Positions 45,721 through 52,474 of a DNA stretch of 64,000 bases are shown here, piece after piece. The notes under the pieces are model-generated. The model was not told the DNA's origin. It ran no database searches and saw only the letters and a list, made by a program, of their open reading frames with translations. The translations under genes were made by a program, and so were the position numbers. Within the stretch, counting starts at the first letter, position 1. Every line of letters begins with the position of its first letter. This DNA comes from Streptoalloteichus hindustanus (GTDB lineage Bacteria > Actinomycetota > Actinomycetes > Mycobacteriales > Pseudonocardiaceae), in assembly GCF_900129375.1 (NCBI RefSeq), contig NZ_FQVN01000002.1:803022-867021 (forward strand), written 5' to 3'.

Positions 45721-45840
45721 ATGGACGTGTTCCGGGTTGAGCCCTTCGCGGAGATCGCTCCGGGTGAGCCGGAGGTGGATCCCCAGACCATCCGCTCGTG
45801 CCTCGTCGCCGCGGACGTCGCGGTCGAGGCCGAGGGCTGA
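45721..45840 (+). CDS. RiPP precursor 1 (divergent member)
   Basis: 39 residues: MDVFRVEPFAEIAPGEPEV, then DPQTIRSCLVAADVAVEAEG. It keeps the family pattern F-x-E-x-x-P-x-E-P-E-V in the leader and an S-C pair and acidic Ala-rich tail at the core end, but differs from the other six in most positions. An AGGGAGG site lies 8 bases before the ATG. It is the first gene after the divergent promoter region. Too short for usual gene callers; support comes from the six relatives behind it. Confidence 0.75.
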   Translation: MDVFRVEPFAEIAPGEPEVDPQTIRSCLVAADVAVEAEG

Positions 45841-45875
45841 GCCGCGGCGTCGCCGCGGCCGCCGTCGCGGGGTTC

Positions 45876-45893
45876 GTGGGACGAACGTCCCAC
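45876..45893 (+). terminator. Hairpin after precursor 1
   Basis: GTGGGACG/CGTCCCAC starts 36 bp after the stop. A second, CCCCAG-AATC-CTGGGG, follows at 45935-45950. Position matches the hairpins after the other precursors. Confidence 0.6.
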
Positions 45894-46331
45894 CTGTGGG
45901 CCCCACACCCGTTTTCCTCGACACAGGGTCGACTCCCCAGAATCCTGGGGTCCTGAGAGGACACATCGTTGACGGCTCCGTCCTCGTTGGTCTCCTGTCC
46001 TGAAGCCTGTTCCCGGCGGTTCGAGGACTGGCGCACAGCCTCCGACGGGTCCGACCCGAACGCATCGCCGCGCACTCGTGTCCCGCTCCACACGGTCTGT
46101 CCACTGTGTATGAACCTTGACCAGTCGTTCTGGCGATCGCCGCACTCACCGATCGGCGGTCGCGTCCTCTCAGTTCCAGCGACAGGTCCGCACGCCAGTC
46201 GGAGCGATGCGGCCCCGCGATCCACGCCACGTCATCGCGGAACGTGCCCGTTGCGTGGCGGTGTGTGGGAGAGACCGCCGGCGGTGGGACACCGGAGGCG
46301 GAGAGCACGAGGCAGGAGGGAGGTGTGCATC

Positions 46332-46439
46332 ATGGATGAGCTGTTCGAGGAGGTCACTCCGCGTGAGCCGGAGGTGGTTCCGTTCAGCGCGACCTTCAGC
46401 TTCGTCGCGGCGGACGTGGAGTCCGAGGACGAGGAGTGA
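46332..46439 (+). CDS. RiPP precursor 2
   Basis: 35 residues. Leader MDELFEEVTPREPEVVP; core with alternating S-x-T-x-S (FSATFSF); tail VAADVESEDEE. A GGAGGTG site lies just before the ATG. With precursors 3 and 4 it forms the long-tail subgroup. It should be recognised through its leader by the E1-like domain of the downstream cyclodehydratase. Confidence 0.85.
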   Translation: MDELFEEVTPREPEVVPFSATFSFVAADVESEDEE

Positions 46440-46473
46440 GTCGAGATCACGCGCCTGGCTGGTCCAGGAGCCG

Positions 46474-46507
46474 GGGACCCGTAGGGCGGCCAATTCCTAC
46501 GGGTCCC
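46474..46507 (+). terminator. Terminator-like hairpin after precursor 2
   Basis: Perfect 12-bp stem with a 10-base loop, beginning 35 bp after the stop and followed within 13 bases by a run of five T. It is the most terminator-like of the seven. Confidence 0.75.
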
Positions 46508-46704
46508 TCAATACCTTTTTCGCGAGAGGTGGGCCGTGCGCCGGCCGCTGCGGTTCTCACTCTGTTCGTGGTGCGCCGGTTCCGCGGCGTCCACCAAAAG
46601 TGGAGTTTGTGAGCCTTTCTCGCTGACTGGAGATTGATGTGTGGGGCGGGGGTAACACCTCGGACGTGCCCGTGCGATCGCATAGCGGGGAGGAGGTGTG
46701 AATC

Positions 46705-46812
46705 ATGGACGAGCTGTTTGAGGAGATCACGCCACGTGAGCCGGAGATGGTGCCGCTGACCGTGACGGTCAGCTTCGTCGCCGCGGACGTGGAGTCCGAG
46801 GACGAGGAATGA
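46705..46812 (+). CDS. RiPP precursor 3
   Basis: 35 residues. Leader MDELFEEITPREPEMVP; core LTVTVSF (T-x-T-x-S); tail VAADVESEDEE identical to precursor 2. The upstream block GGGGAGGAGGTGTGAATC is shared with precursors 4, 5 and 6. The core differs from its neighbours at several hydrophobic positions, which would give a distinct product. Confidence 0.85.
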   Translation: MDELFEEITPREPEMVPLTVTVSFVAADVESEDEE

Positions 46813-46911
46813 GTGGTGGGACGGCCGGTGTGGCCGCCGGTCGTCGCGTGTCCTCGATGCTCGTGCGGAATCCGCAGTCCTTATCGCGTGATGACGGGCA
46901 GGGTCGCGGGT

Positions 46912-46942
46912 GCGACAGGGACTCCGGCTGTGTCCCGCGACC
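46912..46942 (+). terminator. Hairpin after precursor 3
   Basis: GGTCGCGGG pairs with CCCGCGACC (9 bp). It starts 100 bp after the stop, further than the 34-37 bp seen for the other six. Confidence 0.6.
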
Positions 46943-46986
46943 TCGGACGTGCCCGCGCGATCGCATGGCGGGGGGAGGTGTGAATC

Positions 46987-47094
46987 ATGGGCGAGCTGTT
47001 TGAGGAGATCACGCCGCGTGAGCCGGAGATGGTGCCGCTGAGCCTGACGGTCAGCCTCATCGCCGCGGACGTGGAGTCCGAGGACGAGGAGTGA
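46987..47094 (+). CDS. RiPP precursor 4
   Basis: 35 residues. MGELFEEITPREPEMVP leader (Gly replaces Asp at position 2), core LSLTVSL (S-x-T-x-S), tail IAADVESEDEE. GGGGGAGGTGTGAATC precedes the ATG. It is most similar to precursor 3, pointing to a duplication between them. Confidence 0.85.
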   Translation: MGELFEEITPREPEMVPLSLTVSLIAADVESEDEE

Positions 47095-47127
47095 ATCGGG
47101 ACATGGCTTCGGCCATCTGTGGTGATG

Positions 47128-47170
47128 GCGGGGTTCGTGGGTCCTCCACCGGGTGGCCCGCGAACCCCGC
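47128..47170 (+). terminator. Hairpin after precursor 4
   Basis: A perfect 10-bp outer stem (GCGGGGTTCG/CGAACCCCGC) continues inward with more pairs. It starts 34 bp after the stop. Confidence 0.7.
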
Positions 47171-47371
47171 TCCTGTGCGAACCGTGTGCGGGCCGGCGGT
47201 TGAAGCGGAAACTTCGGGCACCCGTTTCGGCGGTGAGTTTTTTGTTCGCAGCCCCTTCTTCCCTCGTCCGTGCGGTTTGGCGCTCGCTTTCGCGGGGGAG
47301 CGGTTTGGGTGCCGCCTGGCGGACGAAGCCTGGTGACGTGCCCGTACTTCTGACGGGAGGAGGTGTGAATC

Positions 47372-47464
47372 ATGGACGAGCTGTTCGAGGAGATCGCTCC
47401 GCGTGAGCCGGAGGTGGTTCCGTTCAGCGCCACCGTCTGCTTCGTGGCTGACGACGAGGAGTGA
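47372..47464 (+). CDS. RiPP precursor 5
   Basis: 30 residues. Leader MDELFEEIAPREPEVVP; core FSATVCF (S-x-T-x-C); short tail VADDEE. First member of the short-tail subgroup in which Cys replaces the last Ser. It has the shared GGGAGGAGGTGTGAATC ribosome block. It begins the 224-bp repeated unit that also holds precursors 6 and 7. Confidence 0.88.
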   Translation: MDELFEEIAPREPEVVPFSATVCFVADDEE

Positions 47465-47497
47465 GTCGCGATGCGCCTGTGTTGTTGACGGGTGGCA

Positions 47498-47536
47498 GGG
47501 GTCCGCAGGAGCGTGGTGAGACGTCCTGCGGGCCCC
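47498..47536 (+). terminator. Hairpin after precursor 5
   Basis: 13-bp stem (GGGGTCCGCAGGA against TCCTGCGGGCCCC, one G-U pair) with a 13-base loop, 34 bp after the stop. Confidence 0.75.
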
Positions 47537-47595
47537 TCTCGTCAGCGCGTGCGAGCAGCGCTCGCCGGTCGCATGTTGGGAGGGAGGTGTGAATC

Positions 47596-47688
47596 ATGGA
47601 CGAGCTGTTCGAGGAGGTCGTTCCGCGTGAGCCGGAGATGGTCCCGGTCTCGATGACGGCCTGCTTCGTGGCTGACGACGAGGAGTGA
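47596..47688 (+). CDS. RiPP precursor 6
   Basis: 30 residues. Leader MDELFEEVVPREPEMVP; core VSMTACF (S-x-T-x-C); tail VADDEE. Its flanks are nearly identical to those of precursor 5, but four of the seven core residues differ in part or whole. The ribosome block is GGGAGGGAGGTGTGAATC. Same predicted processing as its relatives. Confidence 0.88.
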   Translation: MDELFEEVVPREPEMVPVSMTACFVADDEE

Positions 47689-47721
47689 GTCGCGGTGCGC
47701 CTGTGTTGTTGACGGGTGGCA

Positions 47722-47760
47722 GGGGTCCGCAGGAGCGTGGTGAGACGTCCTGCGGGCCCC
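47722..47760 (+). terminator. Hairpin after precursor 6
   Basis: Identical copy of the precursor-5 hairpin, 34 bp after the stop, carried along in the duplicated cassette. Confidence 0.75.
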
Positions 47761-47819
47761 TCTCGTCAGCGCGTGCGAGCAGCGCTCGCCGGTCGCATGC
47801 TGGGAGGGAGGTGTGCGAC

Positions 47820-47912
47820 ATGGACGAGCTGTTCGAGGAGGTCGTTCCGCGTGAGCCCGACGTGGTTCCCGGGAGCATCACGGCCTGCTACATCGCAGCC
47901 GACGAGGAGTGA
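47820..47912 (+). CDS. RiPP precursor 7
   Basis: 30 residues. Leader MDELFEEVVPREPDVVP; core GSITACY (S-x-T-x-C); tail IAADEE. Last precursor before the modification enzymes; only a hairpin and about 140 bp separate it from the cyclodehydratase start. Its ribosome block ends GTGCGAC instead of GTGAATC. Confidence 0.88.
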   Translation: MDELFEEVVPREPDVVPGSITACYIAADEE

Positions 47913-47948
47913 GCCGCGATGCTCCGCGGTTCGTGAGAGGTAGCCAGG

Positions 47949-47984
47949 GGGTCCGCGGATCGTGACTGGGCGGTCTGCGGACCC
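47949..47984 (+). terminator. Hairpin between the precursors and the enzymes
   Basis: An 11-bp stem (GGGTCCGCGGA/TCTGCGGACCC, one G-U) starts 37 bp after precursor 7. If it acts as a leaky terminator it would keep enzyme levels below peptide levels. Confidence 0.7.
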
Positions 47985-48051
47985 TTCCTCCACTGTGATG
48001 GTCGACGCGCTGCCAGGAAGCTGGTGCCTGGTGGGGACTCGGAGAGAGCAC

Positions 48052-50175
48052 ATGGCGAGCTGGGCTTCCATAGTTCCCCGCGCTGACGTTCGCATCCAGC
48101 GCTCAGGGGACCACGTGTACGTGTGCAGCAGCGACGGTCCGCCGCTCCGCCTTCGGTTCGACACGCCCAACGATGCCGAGGTGGAGTGGCAGGACCTCCC
48201 TGACACCGCCGTCTCCGCGTTGGTGGAGCGTGGTTTGCTCGTCCCCGCGGACCAACCGCTGCGCCGCCATCCCTCCTTCGGCGCCAGCGCCACTGGTGCC
48301 GTGCACGTGCCGGGGGAGGACCCGCTGAGCGCGGCGGTCACGGCGGTACTGGGTCGGATCGGCGTCGCCGTCGAGTCGGGACTTTCGCCTCGCGTGGCGG
48401 CGGTCGTGCTACCACTGTCCACATCGGAGGATGGGCTGCGGAACCTCGCCGACTGGTCGATGCGGGAGAAGAAGCCGGTCATCACCTTCGCCGTCGCCGG
48501 TGCTCGCACCTACTTCGCGGTGCTCCGTCCCCCGCGGACAGCCTGCCCGGCGTGCCTGGAGCGCAGGATTCGGGCGACGCGCCCCGACCAGTCCCTGGCT
48601 CGGCTGCCGGTGGAGACGCTTCTCGGGGCCTGGTCCGACGACTTCTGGCCGAGCAGCACGGCGGCGGCCGGCCTGATCGCGCACCAGGTCGTGCGCGCGA
48701 TGGGCACCGGGGACGACGACTCGGCGGAGTTCTCGGAAACCAACCTGGTGGAAGCGAATCTGGACACGTGCGAGCGGATCAACCATCCCCTGCTGCACCT
48801 TCCGTTCTGCCCTGTGTGCGCCGACAGGGTTCCTCCCGTCCGCCGGGAACTGCGGGACACGTCCCCGGTCTCGACCGAGCGGAGCTGGCAGCGGATGCGG
48901 CGTGCCGTGGACCCGATCACCGGAGTCCTCTCCGGCATCCGGGTGTACGAGCCAGGCGAACCCGGCTCGACCGTCGACTCCACCGTCGTCTGGGGCCGGG
49001 GTGGCACCGACACGAGGTGGTTCTCGCCGGTGCGCGCCTCCTGCATCGGTGGTTCGACCAAACACGACCCGGTCGACGCTCGGGTGTGCGCCATCGGCGA
49101 AGTGCTCGAACGGTACGCGGCGGGGATCTACGACCCGGCCCGCTTCGTCCGGGCGTCCCTGTCCGAGCTCGGCCCGAAAGCCGTCGACCCGAGGGAACTT
49201 CCCCTCGGCTCCGAGCGCGAGTACGAGGCGGTCAGGGGTGTGCTCTTCCCCTACGAGCCGGATCTGGTGATCGACTGGGTGGAGGGCGTGGAGCTCGACA
49301 CCGGCGAATCCCGCTACGTCCCGGCGATCGCGGTCCACCTCCCCTACGTTCCCCCGAACCGCCAGGAACGGTTGCTGCACCCCAACTCCACGGGCACGGC
49401 CGCGGGAAGCGTTCTGCCGCAGGCCGTGCGCGGTGGTCTGCTGGAGATCGTCGAGCGGGACGCCGCCGCGGTCTTCTGGTACAACCAGCTCGTTGTGCCC
49501 ACTGTGGACTGGTCGACCCTCGACCCCGGTCCGGCGCGCACCGTCCTGGAGCGGATGCGGAGTCGCGGGATCGAGTTGGTGGCGAAGGACATCACCACCG
49601 ACCTCGGGATTCCCGCCATGGTCGTGCTGGGTCGCATCGACACCCCCGAACGGCCCGTCGCGCTGTGCGGCTACCGCGCGGACCTGGACCTGCGCTCGTG
49701 TCTGCTGGGCGCTGCCCAGGAACTGGAGCACGTGTTCTGCATGTACTGGCGTTCCCGGGAGCTCGGGGGAGAACCGAGCCTGGACGAGCCACGCGACATC
49801 TGGGACTTCACCACGTACTACTGCCACGAGAGTCGTGTCTCGTTGCTCGACTTCATGCGGGAAGGACCGGTGCGGCCACTGAGTGCCGAAGCACCGGAAC
49901 GGTTGTCGGACGTCGAGGCGATGGACCAGGTCGTCGAGCGTCTCTCGGTCGCCGGCCACCATCCGGTCGCCGTGGACATCACGCCGATCGACGTCGCCGA
50001 ATGCGGTGTCAGCGTCGTCCACTGCGTCGTTCCCGGCCTCCAGCCCGTGGGTTTCTCCACGACCTTCCGGCGTCTCGGCGGTCGTCGGCTCTACGAGGCT
50101 CCGGTCCGGATGGGTTTGCGGGACAGGGAACTGGCCGAGCACGAACTGACCCCGCACCCGATCCCGATGGGATAG
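48052..50175 (+). CDS. Fused E1-like/YcaO cyclodehydratase
   Basis: 707 residues. The N-terminal part (about 1-270) is the E1-like leader-binding partner. It has a winged-helix-like start (ADVRIQRSGDHVYVCSS) and two CxxC zinc pairs, CPAC near 165 and CPVC near 252. From about 290 it is a YcaO domain: SCIGGSTKHDPVDARVCAIG, GEVLERYAAG, then GGLLEIVERDAAA near 460. The C-terminus ends PHPIPMG, the Pro-rich tail needed by azoline-forming YcaOs. It should use ATP to turn Ser/Thr/Cys of the precursors into azolines. The start at 48052 (GGAGAG site) is preferred; an ATG at 47998 is possible. Confidence 0.92.
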   Translation: MASWASIVPRADVRIQRSGDHVYVCSSDGPPLRLRFDTPNDAEVEWQDLPDTAVSALVERGLLVPADQPLRRHPSFGASATGAVHVPGEDPLSAAVTAVLGRIGVAVESGLSPRVAAVVLPLSTSEDGLRNLADWSMREKKPVITFAVAGARTYFAVLRPPRTACPACLERRIRATRPDQSLARLPVETLLGAWSDDFWPSSTAAAGLIAHQVVRAMGTGDDDSAEFSETNLVEANLDTCERINHPLLHLPFCPVCADRVPPVRRELRDTSPVSTERSWQRMRRAVDPITGVLSGIRVYEPGEPGSTVDSTVVWGRGGTDTRWFSPVRASCIGGSTKHDPVDARVCAIGEVLERYAAGIYDPARFVRASLSELGPKAVDPRELPLGSEREYEAVRGVLFPYEPDLVIDWVEGVELDTGESRYVPAIAVHLPYVPPNRQERLLHPNSTGTAAGSVLPQAVRGGLLEIVERDAAAVFWYNQLVVPTVDWSTLDPGPARTVLERMRSRGIELVAKDITTDLGIPAMVVLGRIDTPERPVALCGYRADLDLRSCLLGAAQELEHVFCMYWRSRELGGEPSLDEPRDIWDFTTYYCHESRVSLLDFMREGPVRPLSAEAPERLSDVEAMDQVVERLSVAGHHPVAVDITPIDVAECGVSVVHCVVPGLQPVGFSTTFRRLGGRRLYEAPVRMGLRDRELAEHELTPHPIPMG

Positions 50176-50179
50176 GCCC

Positions 50180-52474
50180 ATGGACGCCCCGGTGTCAGCG
50201 CACTCGTTGTGCCGGTCGCGGGCGCCGTACCGGGTCGAGGTGGGCGGCGTCCTGACACCGAGCGGGATCGAGCGCGGGCGTCGCGTTCTCACGGTCCTTT
50301 CCCCGGACTCCTGGGAGATCCGGCCAACCGGTGATCCGGTCGACGCGAGCTTCCCCGAAACCCTTGTCGCGCCAGCGCTCTGCGACGCCCACGTTCACCT
50401 GCACCCGTTCGTCGATCTCGCCGAGTACGTGACGTACGGGGTGACGCGGATACGTGATCTGGGATCGCTGGTCGGTGCGGGTGAGAAACTTCCGACCGCC
50501 AGCGGTTGTGCGGACCCGGTGCCCGAGATCGTGCTCGGCGGTCCTCTGTTCGACAGGCCGGGCAAACAGCGTCTGCTCATCGCCGCCCCCTGGAGCGACG
50601 CGGCCGACCTGCCCGCCCTGTTCGACGCCGCGGTCGCGCGCGGCGCGCGGTGGATCAAGCTGTACGCGCGTTTTCCCGCCGAGCTCTACGACACCGCGGT
50701 CGCCCTCGCCCACGCCCGTGGGCTCCGAGTGGCCCTGCACCCGGGTCCCGGCGACTACTCCGCGGCCGTTCGCGCGGGAGTTGACGAGCTGGAACACCTC
50801 GTCTGCCTGACTCCGGCCGGCGACGGCGTTCACGGCACCCACGCGGTGCACCGGCGGTGGGCCGATCGCCGCGATCAGGACACCTGGCCCTGTCTCCCGC
50901 CGGGAACCGCGGTGTGCCCGACGCTGATCGTCAACCACCACCTGGTGGCTGAGGCGGAACGCGGGTGGTCGTTTCCCGGGCACGACCCGACGATGGTCCG
51001 GTTCTGGCGTGAACTCACCGTCGTGTCCCGGCCCTGGACCGAGGAGGAACTGGCGGCCGGCCGCGCGGCCGTCGCCCGGATGGCCGCCGCGATCCCCGAA
51101 CTGGACCGGGCCGGTGTGCGGTGGGTGATCGGCAGCGACACCCCGAACCCCGGCGTCCGACCGGGAAGGAGCCTGTGGGAGGAGATGAACCTCCTCGTCG
51201 CCGCCGGGCTGGACCGCATGGCGGTCTACCGCGCGGCCGCCGTCGCGCGGGGCCTGGGCGAGACGGGCGCCGACTCCCTCGTCCTGCTTCCACTGTCCAC
51301 TTTCGACTCGCCGGTCTTCCCGGTCGAGCCCCCCACCGCCGTTCTGCTGCGAGGTTGCCTGTTCGTCGCCAACCGTGAGACGGAGGCCGTGATGACGACC
51401 CGATACCGACGCAATCCCTGGCTGCTCGTGGAATGGGACGACGGCGACCGCGTCGTGGTCGTGAACTCCCGGTCCCAGCGCAGGTTCCGGATCGAGCCTG
51501 AGTTGTTGTGGCTGCTCAACCAGATCTCGAAGACCAGGGCGCCCGAAGAGCTCGACCTGCCGGGCTACTCGGCCGACCAGCTCGCGGGACTGCTCACCCG
51601 GTTGGCCGAGGCCGGCATCGTGCAACCCGTCAACAGCGTCAACGGGGAGAGCCCCGCCGACCGGAACGAGTGGACGGCCTGCGAGCTCGCGGTCCACGCG
51701 CAGGCGTCCCGGGGCGGCAAGCCGAAGATGAAGCTGCGGGACATCCCGTCCGCCCGCCTGAACCACGCCGAGGCGACGCGGACGATCCCGTTGTCCTCGC
51801 CGTCGCCGCCGAGTCGGCCGCTGGCCGAGGTGCTCCGCGCCCGCCGCAGCATCCGCGACTTCGCCCCGGCCCCGTTGCTCCTGGACGAACTGTCGGCCTT
51901 CCTCGACCGCGCGGCCCGGGTGGAGGGGTGGCTCGGGCGGGACGAGTGGCAGACCACCCGGCGGCCCAGCGCCTCGGGCGGCGGCCGGCACAGCATCGAG
52001 CTCTACCTCGTGGTGCGGAACGTGGACGGACTCGAACCGGGCGCCTACCACTACGACCCGTTCGCCCACGCGCTGGAACAACTCCAGCCCTGGTCGTCCG
52101 AACTGGACGATCTCCAGCACCGGCTGCTGTGCCGGGCGATGATGGTCGAGAAGCCGCCGCAGGTCAGCTTCTACCTCGCCTCGTACTTCCGGCGGGTGCA
52201 GTGCAAGTACGGCGGCATGACGCTCAGCGTGATCTACCGGGACACCGGCTGCCTCATCCAGACCTTCTACCTCGTGGCCACGGACCTGGGGTTGGCCCGG
52301 TGCGCGACCGCGACCATCGAGGCGGAGCCGACCCCCAGCTTCCTCGGCGCGTACCGCGACTCCTTCATCCACACCGCGAACTTCGCGCTCGGCCTGCCCG
52401 CGTCCGAGGAACCCTCGAACCCCGACTTCCGGCCGCTGACCAACGGGACGGCCACCGGAGAGGAGCGGCGGTGA
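50180..52474 (+). CDS. Amidohydrolase fused to a SagB-type FMN dehydrogenase
   Basis: 764 residues, 4 bp after the YcaO stop. Residues 1-400 are a metal amidohydrolase: DAHVHLHP near 70, Lys in WIKLYARF, His in VALHPGP and DELEHLV, Asp in VIGSDTPNPG. Residues about 405-490 look like the winged-helix/RRE-like start of SagB proteins (YRRNPWLLVEWDDGD). From about 545 is the nitroreductase-fold dehydrogenase (EVLRARRSIRDF, SGGGRHSIELYLVV, TDLGLARCATATIE). The dehydrogenase should oxidise azolines to azoles. The amidohydrolase may cut the leader or another amide. GGAGG followed by ATG at 51392 offers an internal start for a free dehydrogenase. Confidence 0.88.
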   Translation: MDAPVSAHSLCRSRAPYRVEVGGVLTPSGIERGRRVLTVLSPDSWEIRPTGDPVDASFPETLVAPALCDAHVHLHPFVDLAEYVTYGVTRIRDLGSLVGAGEKLPTASGCADPVPEIVLGGPLFDRPGKQRLLIAAPWSDAADLPALFDAAVARGARWIKLYARFPAELYDTAVALAHARGLRVALHPGPGDYSAAVRAGVDELEHLVCLTPAGDGVHGTHAVHRRWADRRDQDTWPCLPPGTAVCPTLIVNHHLVAEAERGWSFPGHDPTMVRFWRELTVVSRPWTEEELAAGRAAVARMAAAIPELDRAGVRWVIGSDTPNPGVRPGRSLWEEMNLLVAAGLDRMAVYRAAAVARGLGETGADSLVLLPLSTFDSPVFPVEPPTAVLLRGCLFVANRETEAVMTTRYRRNPWLLVEWDDGDRVVVVNSRSQRRFRIEPELLWLLNQISKTRAPEELDLPGYSADQLAGLLTRLAEAGIVQPVNSVNGESPADRNEWTACELAVHAQASRGGKPKMKLRDIPSARLNHAEATRTIPLSSPSPPSRPLAEVLRARRSIRDFAPAPLLLDELSAFLDRAARVEGWLGRDEWQTTRRPSASGGGRHSIELYLVVRNVDGLEPGAYHYDPFAHALEQLQPWSSELDDLQHRLLCRAMMVEKPPQVSFYLASYFRRVQCKYGGMTLSVIYRDTGCLIQTFYLVATDLGLARCATATIEAEPTPSFLGAYRDSFIHTANFALGLPASEEPSNPDFRPLTNGTATGEERR

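Larger units (their letters stand above)
47372..47819 (+). repeat. 224-bp tandem cassettes (precursor plus hairpin plus ribosome site)
   Basis: Precursor starts at 47372, 47596 and 47820 are exactly 224 bp apart. The two 131-bp spacers differ at only a handful of bases, whereas the core codons between them differ much more. A third, shorter copy ends with precursor 7. This is a recent duplication. Confidence 0.85.
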
